64,000 nucleotides of DNA from Thiomicrorhabdus arctica DSM 13458 (GTDB lineage Bacteria > Pseudomonadota > Gammaproteobacteria > Thiomicrospirales > Thiomicrospiraceae): contig NZ_KB905899.1 in NCBI RefSeq assembly GCF_000381085.1, positions 124,001-188,000 of the forward strand, in the 5' to 3' direction. The position numbers and the translations under genes are program-made. Position 1 is the first letter of the stretch. Each line of letters begins with the position of its first letter. The notes below the pieces were generated by a model that did not search any database, was not told where the DNA came from, and saw only the letters and a list, made by a program, of their open reading frames with translations. Of the stretch, positions 56,846-64,000 are shown one piece after another.

Positions 56846-57397
56846 ATGAAGTCTGATAAGAATTTAATTTGGATTGATTTGGAAATGACCGGATTACACC
56901 CTAAAACAGATCGAATTATTGAAATAGCAACGGTGATTACCGACAGTGAATTGAATGTATTAGCCGAAGGGCCTGTATTGGCTATCCAAACGGAGCAATC
57001 TACGCTTGATAGTATGGGGGAATGGTGCACCACGCACCATGGAAAATCCGGGTTAACCAAAAGAGTTCAAGAAAGTTGGGTGACGATGCAAGACGCTGAA
57101 CGCTTAACCATTGAATTTTTAAAGCAATATGTGTCTGCAGGGAAGTCTCCAATGTGTGGTAATAGTATTTGTCAGGATCGTCGATTTATGGTTGAGCAGA
57201 TGCCCTCGTTAGAACGATTTTTCCATTATCGAAATCTGGACGTCAGCACGCTTAAAGAACTTGCTAGACGTTGGGCGCCGAAGGTTTATCAATCACATAA
57301 TAAAAGTGGTGCGCATTTAGCATTAGCGGATGTTCATGAGTCCATTGATGAGTTACAGCACTACCGGAAAAATATGTTTGTGGCAGAATTCAATTGA
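56846..57397 (+). CDS. orn: Oligoribonuclease Orn
   Basis: DEDDh exonuclease that clears 2-5 nucleotide RNAs and also the linear pGpG left by c-di-GMP phosphodiesterases. The start [19 protein letters not shown] at 56846 matches family N-termini (183 residues); a TTG at 56822 is an unlikely earlier start. Other motifs are [11 protein letters not shown] and [17 protein letters not shown]. It is convergent with nothing and divergent from the Ste24-type gene. It may support c-di-GMP turnover by the GGDEF/EAL protein in this window. Confidence 0.96.
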   Translation: MKSDKNLIWIDLEMTGLHPKTDRIIEIATVITDSELNVLAEGPVLAIQTEQSTLDSMGEWCTTHHGKSGLTKRVQESWVTMQDAERLTIEFLKQYVSAGKSPMCGNSICQDRRFMVEQMPSLERFFHYRNLDVSTLKELARRWAPKVYQSHNKSGAHLALADVHESIDELQHYRKNMFVAEFN

Positions 57398-57633
57398 AGC
57401 TAAAAAGCGTTATGGTCCCTTAACGTTCATTATAGGGAGACTCTAAATAGTGTATTAAGCCGTTAGCCGTTTTTAGTGAAAAACGTGTAATCGATAGCTT
57501 TTTAATGCAAAATTCAAGCTCACTTTATATTTTCGAGTGGTGAGTTTAGGTTTGAAGATAATGCTTTTCTTCCTAAAGGTTTCCAATTTAGACCTTATAT
57601 GGCAAATTTATTCAAACAAAGCACGGCTTTGGG

Positions 57634-57691
57634 TTTATAACACGCTCAAAATTTTATATAATCCTTCCTTTTCCGCGTGCAAACCACGTGG
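57634..57691 (+). promoter_or_regulatory. Candidate ilvI promoter and leader hairpin
   Basis: A TATAAT box (57657-57662) lies 17 bases after TTTATA (57634-57639). The first bases of the transcript hold CCGCGTG-CAAAC-CACGTGG (57673-57691), a 7-bp stem with one G-U pair. No leader peptide rich in Leu, Val or Ile is visible, and no T run, so classical attenuation is not shown. The rest of the 57398-57805 gap is featureless. Confidence 0.5.
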
Positions 57692-57805
57692 ATGTATTAA
57701 TAAACCTTAGTTAGTCTTTTCGGATCGTCTTTTTTGTCTATTTAAATATCAGATAAATGCAGTCTATTTTTGGAAGGATTTAACGTAATTAAAAGGACCA
57801 ATGTT

Positions 57806-59509
57806 GTGGAAATGACTGGTGCTCAAATTCTTGTAAACTACCTAGAAGATGAGGGCGTAGAGCATATTTGGGGGTATCCTGGTGGAGCTGTTTTGCCTAT
57901 TTATGATGCCCTTGATACTGACGCTAAAAAAGTAAGCCATATTTTAGTCCGTCACGAACAGGCTGCAGTGCATGCTGCAGACGGTTATGCGCGCTCTACA
58001 GGAAAGCCAGGAGTGGTTCTTGTAACCTCGGGACCCGGGGCGACTAATGCCGTCACTGGGATCGCGACCGCCTATATGGATTCAATTCCGTTGGTATGCA
58101 TTACGGGTCAGGTGGCTACGTCACTGATCGGTTTAGATGCATTTCAAGAGATTGATACCACAGGGATTACAAGACCCATCGTCAAACACAACTTCTTGGT
58201 CAAGAATGTCGATGACCTTGCTATTACGCTCAAAAAAGCATTTTATTTAGCAACAACTGGCCGACCTGGCCCGGTTGTGGTCGACATTCCGAAAGATGTA
58301 CAAACCGCCAAAAGCAACTATGCATTCCCACAAGAAGTTGAGATGCGCTCCTACTTGCCTGTAACAAAAGGGCATAGCGGACAGATTAAGAAAGCTGTAG
58401 AAATGATGCTTTCAGCTAAACGACCTATTTTATATACGGGTGGAGGAGTCATTTTAGGTGATGCTTCAGCCGAGTTAACAGAGTTAACGCATAAACTAGG
58501 ATTTCCGATTACTCAAACATTGATGGGTTTGGGCGCTTTTCCAGCGTCCGATAAACAATCTGTCGGTATGTTGGGTATGCACGGTACTTACGAAGCCAAT
58601 TTATCAATGCATCACAGTGATTTGATCATTGCGATAGGCGCCCGTTTTGATGACCGTGTGACCGGGAATTTAGAAAAATTCTGTCCGGATGCTAAAATTA
58701 TTCACGTCGATATAGATCCCGCTTCTATTTCGAAAAACGTATTAGTCGATATTCCAATTGTCGGTCCAGTGAAGCAAGTCGTCACTGAAATGTTGGCAAA
58801 TTTGGAAAAAACTAAATTAAAGTCAGATGAAAAGGCTTTGGCTGCGTGGTGGGCTCAAATTGAAGAGTGGCGTGCGACTGAATGTCTTCGCTATGACACT
58901 ATGGGGGCAAAAATTAAACCTCAAGCGGCTGTTGAAGCGGTTTGGAAAGCGACTAAGGGAGACGCCTATGTTTCTTCCGATGTCGGTCAACATCAGATGT
59001 TTGCGGCACAGTACTATCCATTTGACAAGCCGCGTCGTTGGTTGAACTCTGGCGGCTTAGGAACTATGGGCTTCGGTCTTCCGGCGGCCATGGGAGCGGC
59101 GTTGGCTTTCCCAGATGAAATTATTGTCTGTGTCACCGGTGAAGGTTCTATTCAAATGAATATTCAGGAACTATCAACCTGTTTACAGTATGGGTTTGCG
59201 ATCAAGATTATTTGTTTAAATAATGGTTTCTTAGGTATGGTTCGTCAGTGGCAAGAGTTCTTCTATGAGCGACGTTATTCAATGTCTTACATGGAGTCAT
59301 TGCCTGATTTCGTTAAACTAGCGGAATCTTACGGTCATGTCGGTGTGCGCATTGACAATCCAAAAACAATGACGGCACAGTTGGACGAAGTGTTCTCTGA
59401 GAAATATAAAGATCGTTTGGTTTTTGTTGACATCATCACGGATCAACAAGAGAACGTCTATCCAATGATTCCTGCAGGCGCAGGTCTCAATGAAATGATT
59501 TTGGTATAG
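57806..59509 (+). CDS. ilvI: Acetolactate synthase large subunit
   Basis: TPP- and FAD-dependent enzyme that makes acetolactate and acetohydroxybutyrate for valine, leucine and isoleucine. I use GTG 57806 (567 residues), because AAAAGGA lies 8 bases upstream; longer in-frame starts from 57770 lack this. Motifs are [30 protein letters not shown], the catalytic Glu, [11 protein letters not shown], and the TPP loop [19 protein letters not shown]. The small subunit follows after 9 bp. Confidence 0.97.
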   Translation: MEMTGAQILVNYLEDEGVEHIWGYPGGAVLPIYDALDTDAKKVSHILVRHEQAAVHAADGYARSTGKPGVVLVTSGPGATNAVTGIATAYMDSIPLVCITGQVATSLIGLDAFQEIDTTGITRPIVKHNFLVKNVDDLAITLKKAFYLATTGRPGPVVVDIPKDVQTAKSNYAFPQEVEMRSYLPVTKGHSGQIKKAVEMMLSAKRPILYTGGGVILGDASAELTELTHKLGFPITQTLMGLGAFPASDKQSVGMLGMHGTYEANLSMHHSDLIIAIGARFDDRVTGNLEKFCPDAKIIHVDIDPASISKNVLVDIPIVGPVKQVVTEMLANLEKTKLKSDEKALAAWWAQIEEWRATECLRYDTMGAKIKPQAAVEAVWKATKGDAYVSSDVGQHQMFAAQYYPFDKPRRWLNSGGLGTMGFGLPAAMGAALAFPDEIIVCVTGEGSIQMNIQELSTCLQYGFAIKIICLNNGFLGMVRQWQEFFYERRYSMSYMESLPDFVKLAESYGHVGVRIDNPKTMTAQLDEVFSEKYKDRLVFVDIITDQQENVYPMIPAGAGLNEMILV

Positions 59510-59518
59510 GAGTATAAG

Positions 59519-60010
59519 ATGAAACATATTATTTCTATGCTAATGGAAAACGAAGCCGGGGCTTTATCTCGTGTGTCAGGACTTTTCTCAGCGCGTGGCT
59601 ACAATATTCACGCGTTAACGGTTGCACCAACTGAAGACGATTCCTTATCACGTTTAACGTTGGTCACCAGTGGGACAGCTCAAGAGGTTGAACAAATCGT
59701 TAAGCACCTTAATCGCTTAGTAGATGTGGTCAAAGTTCTGGATTTAACCGAAGGTTCACATATTGAGCGTGAACTGATGTTGATTAAACTTTCAGCAACG
59801 GGTGATCTGCGTGAAGAGTATAAGCGCTTGGCGGATATTTTTCGTGGCGATATTATTGATGTGACAACGACAACCTATACGATTCAGATGGTCGGGCAAT
59901 CTAAAAAATTAGATGCCTTCATTGATGCGTTAGATTCAGGATTGATTCTGGAAACCGTGCGTTCAGGAACGGTGGGTGTGTTACGCGGCGAAAAGTGTTT
60001 ACACGTCTAG
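59519..60010 (+). CDS. ilvH: Acetolactate synthase small regulatory subunit
   Basis: ACT-domain subunit that stimulates IlvI and confers valine feedback. The 163-residue product begins MKHIISMLMENEAGALSRVS, followed by GLFSARGYNIHALTVAPTED; the N-terminal ACT domain and a C-terminal ACT-like half are clear. It follows ilvI at 9 bp with AGGAG upstream. A promoter for ilvC lies just past its stop. Confidence 0.97.
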   Translation: MKHIISMLMENEAGALSRVSGLFSARGYNIHALTVAPTEDDSLSRLTLVTSGTAQEVEQIVKHLNRLVDVVKVLDLTEGSHIERELMLIKLSATGDLREEYKRLADIFRGDIIDVTTTTYTIQMVGQSKKLDAFIDALDSGLILETVRSGTVGVLRGEKCLHV

Positions 60011-60031
60011 TCTGGTAAACCCGCGTAATAC

Positions 60032-60059
60032 TTGACTAAAAATTGTCCGCCCTTAAAAT
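60032..60059 (+). promoter_or_regulatory. Candidate promoter for ilvC
   Basis: TTGACT (60032-60037) and TAAAAT (60054-60059), 16 bases apart, make a near-consensus sigma-70 promoter in the 134-bp gap, giving ilvC its own start in addition to read-through from ilvIH. Confidence 0.6.
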
Positions 60060-60087
60060 AGCGGATAATCAAAACTCTAAAAATTAA

Positions 60088-61161
<1,074 letters not shown>

Positions 61162-61163
61162 TT

Positions 61164-61268
61164 TTTTAGCGGCTTGTTTTGCCCAGCTCTGCGTTGGTTC
61201 CTGGCTCGTTTAGTCATCCTAAACTTCACCAGAAACCGCCTTGATCTGAACAAAAACGCTCGCTAAAA
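61164..61268 (+). other. Long imperfect hairpin directly after ilvC
   Basis: The stretch folds back on itself over about 50 bases per arm. The left end TTTTAGCG is the exact reverse complement of the right end CGCTAAAA, and further blocks (for example TTGTTTTG with CAAAAA and GTTTAG with CTAAAC) pair in order, with mismatches. It looks like a degenerate mobile inverted-repeat element or a structured 3' RNA. It overlaps the first copy of the duplicated terminator unit. Confidence 0.55.
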
Positions 61269-61278
61269 TAGTTTGATT

Positions 61279-61314
61279 GAAAACCCGCATTCTATTTGAG
61301 GTGCGGGTTTTTTA
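61279..61314 (+). terminator. First terminator after ilvC
   Basis: AAACCCGC (61281-61288) pairs with GCGGGTTT (61303-61310), then a T run. This is probably the main end of the ilvC transcript. Confidence 0.8.
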
Positions 61315-61328
61315 TTGTCTGAAATTTG

Positions 61329-61340
61329 ACCAGGCCTGGT
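61329..61340. repeat. Iterated palindrome ACCAGGCCTGGT, copy 8
   Basis: Exact copy, context TGACCAGGCCTGGTAG, downstream of the first ilvC terminator and in the first duplicated unit. Confidence 0.9.
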
Positions 61341-61398
61341 AGGGTTTTTTGCCAATCTCTGTGGTGCTGATTAAAAGGCTCGCTAAATGGTTTTATTG

Positions 61399-61432
61399 AA
61401 AACCCGCATTCTCTTTGAGGTGTGGGTTTTTT
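61399..61432 (+). terminator. Second terminator after ilvC
   Basis: A duplicate of the first terminator with the stem kept by a G-U pair and a T run. Confidence 0.75.
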
Positions 61433-61462
61433 ATTGCCTTAAATTTAGGGAACGTGAGTTTG

Positions 61463-61474
61463 ACCAGGCCTGGT
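61463..61474. repeat. Iterated palindrome ACCAGGCCTGGT, copy 9
   Basis: Exact copy inside a 20-bp perfect inverted repeat (61459-61478), context TGACCAGGCCTGGTCA, between convergent ilvC and the methyltransferase gene. Confidence 0.92.
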
Positions 61475-61582
61475 CAAATTCATATTTGGGTATTTGAGAG
61501 TTGCGATAGGAACTGTTTTAGACGTCAATTCAAGCAAAATGGCCAAAGATTGGCCATTTAAGAAGGCGGTGTGCGAGGATTG

Positions 61583-62230
61583 TTAGAATTTGAAAGAAGG
61601 GCTTTCACCGGCATTAATCAAAGAGTCTAAGTCTGTTTCGAACAGCGTTTCAACTTCCCATTCCTGATTGCTAATGCGAGTCAGAACTTGTGCTGTCATC
61701 GCTGGAGAGTATCCGGAAATGACTCCAAGACGACCGCCCAATTTTAGTTTCTCTTTATAGGCTTGCGGGATTTCAGCAACAGAACCTGTTAATACAATCA
61801 CATCATATTCTTGACCGTCTTTCCAGTCAGAGCTGCCATCACCGATTTCAAAGTGAATATTGTCAAAGTTGATTAAACGAGGTTTTGCTGTCTCCTGAAT
61901 TTCTGCATAGAGTTCAACGCTCGTTACGTCTTTAGCAACCTTGGCGATAAGCGCCGTCAAGAAACCACTGCCAGTACCAATTTCTAAGACACTGTCTTCT
62001 GAATCAATGTCTAAAGCTTGCAGTAGTCGACCTTCAACTCTTGGAAACATCATTGTTTGACCTTGTCCAATAGACAGTTCAATATCACTGTACGCAAGGC
62101 CTTCATTGCCTTCCTTAACAAAAAAGTGACGAGGAACGTCCATAAATAGGTCAAGTATCTTTGGGTCAAGGACATCCCATGGGCGAATTTGTTGTTCTAC
62201 CATGAAGAATCGAGCCTGATCTAAGTTCAT
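61583..62230 (-). CDS. Protein-L-isoaspartate O-methyltransferase-like protein
   Basis: 215 residues. It has the family region MVEQQIRPWDVLDP, SIGQGQTMMFPRVEGRLLQ and a SAM-binding loop VLEIGTGSGFLTALIA, then DVIVLTGSVAEIP. The pattern fits the short Pcm-type group, found in many proteobacteria next to secretion genes. True repair of isoaspartate is typical of Pcm, but this subgroup is not well characterised, so the substrate is open. It is convergent with ilvC and stands alone on its strand. Confidence 0.88.
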   Translation of the reverse strand: MNLDQARFFMVEQQIRPWDVLDPKILDLFMDVPRHFFVKEGNEGLAYSDIELSIGQGQTMMFPRVEGRLLQALDIDSEDSVLEIGTGSGFLTALIAKVAKDVTSVELYAEIQETAKPRLINFDNIHFEIGDGSSDWKDGQEYDVIVLTGSVAEIPQAYKEKLKLGGRLGVISGYSPAMTAQVLTRISNQEWEVETLFETDLDSLINAGESPSFKF

Positions 62231-62377
62231 ATGATTGTCCTTTGTCTGTCTTTTTAAGCGATTTCGTTATGGGTTTTTAGCTTCATGTTATACCGGTCAC
62301 GAGTCTAATTGATTCGCTTTGCTAATATGTGACCTGAAATTTTAACCAAAGGATTATATCCAAAAAAAGCCCTTTTA

Positions 62378-62419
62378 TGGATGTTAATTCACTAGGGATG
62401 GATGTTAATTCACTAGGGA
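62378..62419. repeat. Two tandem 21-bp direct repeats
   Basis: TGGATGTTAATTCACTAGGGA occurs twice back to back with no change (62378-62398, 62399-62419), 34 bp before the start of the kinase-like gene. It might be a duplicated operator or a recent slippage product. Confidence 0.85.
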
Positions 62420-62452
62420 AGCGCTTTCTTGTGAATAAAGGCTTAAAAATTC

Positions 62453-63397
62453 ATGTTAATATCTGTGTCTATGAATAGATCACTGCCCGCGACCTTACTG
62501 AGTCAAATTGCTGTAGAGCATCAAGCCGTTCTTAAAGAGTGCCATACAGCCGCTCTGCTGCCTCGTCTGTTTGCGGACAGTACGCATCAAGTCTGGTCAT
62601 GTCTTTATGGATATGATTCTGAAGAGTTAAATTGCGTGCTTAAAGTCTGTTCTGTTGAGGGTGTCCGTCATTCGCCGTTTTGGCAAGCGATGCAACAGTT
62701 ATTTTCGTTCGATTTTGCTCATGAGATGGGTCGTTATGGCCTTGTTTATCAACACGTTAAGAGTATGACTCCTTTAAAGATTCCACGTTTAATTGCCGCA
62801 GGTTCGGCAAATAAAGTCAATCAAAGTGGCTTTTTGTTAACCGAATTTGTGGATGGCAAGGTCATAGAGCCCAATAAAATTGGTGTACCGCATATTGAGC
62901 AGCTCGCCCATCACCTTGCGGCTTTACACCAAAGCACTCAAATTGTTTTTGGACCTTTATATGCTCCACAGTTGTCTATCGATTTGTGGGGTGACGCTTT
63001 AGCAAAAACCTTAAAAGATTTAAGCAGAGCGCAAAATATTGATTTGAGGATTGCAGATGACATAATTAGGCAGATAGCGAGTCTAGAGATTGATGCTTTT
63101 TATCCTATTATGCCGGATTTGCGTTGGGATCAGTTTTTAGTGACGGATGATGGTGTATTGAATCTAATTGATTTAGATGGGCTGGTATGGGGGCCAAGAG
63201 AGCTTGAACTGGTCTTAATTGAGTATCTATTAGACCCGTCGCAGTTAGACGTGTTCAAGGCTGTTTATACGCGATCACACGTTATGCCCGATTTGGACTC
63301 AGTACGAGATGTTTATCGATTGTTATTGTTTGTTATGAATGTCCTAGGAGAATCCGATTTAGAGAAGTGGATGGGGCACCCTGTCAGATTTAAATAA
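62453..63397 (+). CDS. Kinase-fold (APH-like) protein, altered catalytic motif
   Basis: 314 residues resembling the aminoglycoside-phosphotransferase fold: a nucleotide-binding N-lobe (NCVLKVCSVEG with the conserved Lys), a helical core with HHLAALHQSTQ, then MPDLRWDQFLVTDDG and LIDLDGLVWGPRELELVLIEY. In APH enzymes the loop is HGDxxxxN; here it reads MPDLRWDQ, so the Asp is kept but the His and Asn are not. The second metal-binding Asp in IDLDG is present. It may be a divergent small-molecule kinase or inactive. Its neighbour, convergent, is a PnuC-type transporter, which could hint at a vitamin substrate. Confidence 0.6.
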   Translation: MLISVSMNRSLPATLLSQIAVEHQAVLKECHTAALLPRLFADSTHQVWSCLYGYDSEELNCVLKVCSVEGVRHSPFWQAMQQLFSFDFAHEMGRYGLVYQHVKSMTPLKIPRLIAAGSANKVNQSGFLLTEFVDGKVIEPNKIGVPHIEQLAHHLAALHQSTQIVFGPLYAPQLSIDLWGDALAKTLKDLSRAQNIDLRIADDIIRQIASLEIDAFYPIMPDLRWDQFLVTDDGVLNLIDLDGLVWGPRELELVLIEYLLDPSQLDVFKAVYTRSHVMPDLDSVRDVYRLLLFVMNVLGESDLEKWMGHPVRFK

Positions 63398-63441
63398 CTC
63401 ATGAGGGATGAGTTATTTTGTCAGGGGTGATATGACTTGTA

Positions 63442-64000
63442 TTACGCAGTTTGGGCCTGGATTTGTAGAGCACGCCAGTTTTTGTAGCCATAAATCGCCA
63501 ATGCTAGATAGACCAGAAACATCAAAATGGTGACGTAATAACCTGTTTGGAAGTAGAGTGTAATCGCCGCGACATTAATGACCATCCAATAAAGCCAGTT
63601 TTCTAATACTTTTCGAACCATTAGGGCTGTATTCATGACAGAAAATACAGTGACAGCTGCGTCTAAAAAAGGTAAGCGGTTTCCCGGAATGCTGGATAAG
63701 TAGAGTCCAATTAAGCTTGTTAACATGATTCCGATGCCGATAAAGAGTGCATGAAATTTGAGTGGACGGTTTGATATTCTGAGATTATCTTTAGGCGTTG
63801 TTTGTTGTTGCCATAGTATAAAGCCATAGACGGCCATACCCATATAGTAAACGTTCAAAATCGCTTGCATGGGCAGTTGGCCTTTCCAAAACAATACGGT
63901 GTAGATGAGTGTGCTCACAAGCGCTGCAGGCCAGCACCAAATAGACTCTTTAGCGGCTAGAATCACATAAAGAATTCCCAAGCTTGCTGCTAACCACTCC
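63442..64000 (-). CDS. PnuC-family vitamin transporter (5' end missing)
   Basis: The reverse-strand frame runs off the window end, so the true start is outside; the visible part encodes about 185 residues. It has roughly six hydrophobic segments and the family stretches GILYVILAAKESIWCWPAA and NVYYMGMAVYGFILWQQQ. PnuC members import nicotinamide riboside by facilitated diffusion with trapping by a kinase, and PnuT members do so for thiamine. The residues that separate the two are not decisive here. The upstream promoter or riboswitch, if any, is not visible. Confidence 0.85.
   Translation of the reverse strand, partial: EWLAASLGILYVILAAKESIWCWPAALVSTLIYTVLFWKGQLPMQAILNVYYMGMAVYGFILWQQQTTPKDNLRISNRPLKFHALFIGIGIMLTSLIGLYLSSIPGNRLPFLDAAVTVFSVMNTALMVRKVLENWLYWMVINVAAITLYFQTGYYVTILMFLVYLALAIYGYKNWRALQIQAQTA

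Larger units (their letters stand above)
61253..61474 (+). repeat. Tandem duplication (offset about 120 bp) of terminator plus palindrome
   Basis: Two related units, 61253-61340 and 61373-61474, share GCTCGCTAAA, GAAAACCCGCATTCT, TTTGAGGTG and GGGTTTTTTATTG, and each ends in ACCAGGCCTGGT. They differ by several substitutions and a short insertion in the second copy. The second copy has GTGGG in place of GCGGG, which keeps the stem through a G-U pair. Confidence 0.75.

Noticed and set aside
57561-57712. A roughly 50-residue frame in the ilvI leader, considered as a leader peptide
   Set aside because: It overlaps the likely promoter, has no good ribosome-binding site and is not enriched for Leu, Val or Ile codons in a run.

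Overview
The window is chromosomal DNA from a gammaproteobacterium that very probably oxidises sulfur. The dense core-gene layout, moderately AT-rich composition, a soxXYZA cluster, a TusA/DsrE2 sulfur-carrier pair, several small c-type cytochromes and a gamma-type gene order around iscR-hisS-der fit the Thiomicrospira/Hydrogenovibrio/Thiomicrorhabdus group. This placement is inferred from content and order, not from a database match. I see no prophage, transposase, CRISPR array, rRNA or tRNA.

Layout. 1-4440: sufBCDS Fe-S cluster assembly, entering mid-sufB. 4771-13680: the end of a division and cell-wall cluster (murC, ddl, ftsQ, ftsA, lpxC, a reverse-strand DciA-like gene, secA), with no ftsZ between ftsA and lpxC. 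13801-25932: argJ, hisC, a Nudix/TMP-synthase fusion, coaE, a GGDEF/EAL sensor, an exported hydrolase, an AsnO-like amidotransferase, a monothiol glutaredoxin, RNase T and argA. 26052-28326: ilvD and a TerB-like gene. 28729-33654: soxXYZA, a BepA-like protease, tusA and dsrE2. 33752-37597: pssA, leuA, a divergent holD-like gene and rimI. 37732-48300: suhB, trmJ, cysE, iscR, iscA, ndk, rlmN, a short rodZ, hisS, yfgM, bamB and der. 48454-53235: a 1287-residue FAD/Fe-S oxidoreductase and two small cytochromes c. 53660-57397: a small membrane protein, rsgA, a pterin dehydratase, a Ste24-type protease and orn. 57806-61161: ilvIHC. 61583-64000: a Pcm-like methyltransferase, a kinase-fold protein and a truncated PnuC-type transporter.

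How the parts fit. Fe-S biogenesis appears divided between a full SUF set and a reduced isc locus that keeps only iscR and iscA, next to cysE, which supplies cysteine for SufS. The iscR promoter overlaps a good match to a type 1 IscR site. Branched-chain amino-acid genes are spread over three loci (ilvD, leuA, ilvIHC). The sox operon has a consensus-like promoter whose -35 lies inside an inverted repeat, a candidate operator.

The most unusual signal is the 12-bp palindrome ACCAGGCCTGGT, usually extended towards TGACCAGGCCTGGTCA. It occurs exactly nine times in 64 kb, with a tenth copy one base off, where far fewer than one copy is expected by chance. Most copies sit between convergent genes or in terminator stems, but three lie inside conserved genes (asnB-like, hisS and the Ste24-type protease). 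It behaves like a highly iterated palindrome family whose function cannot be read from this window.
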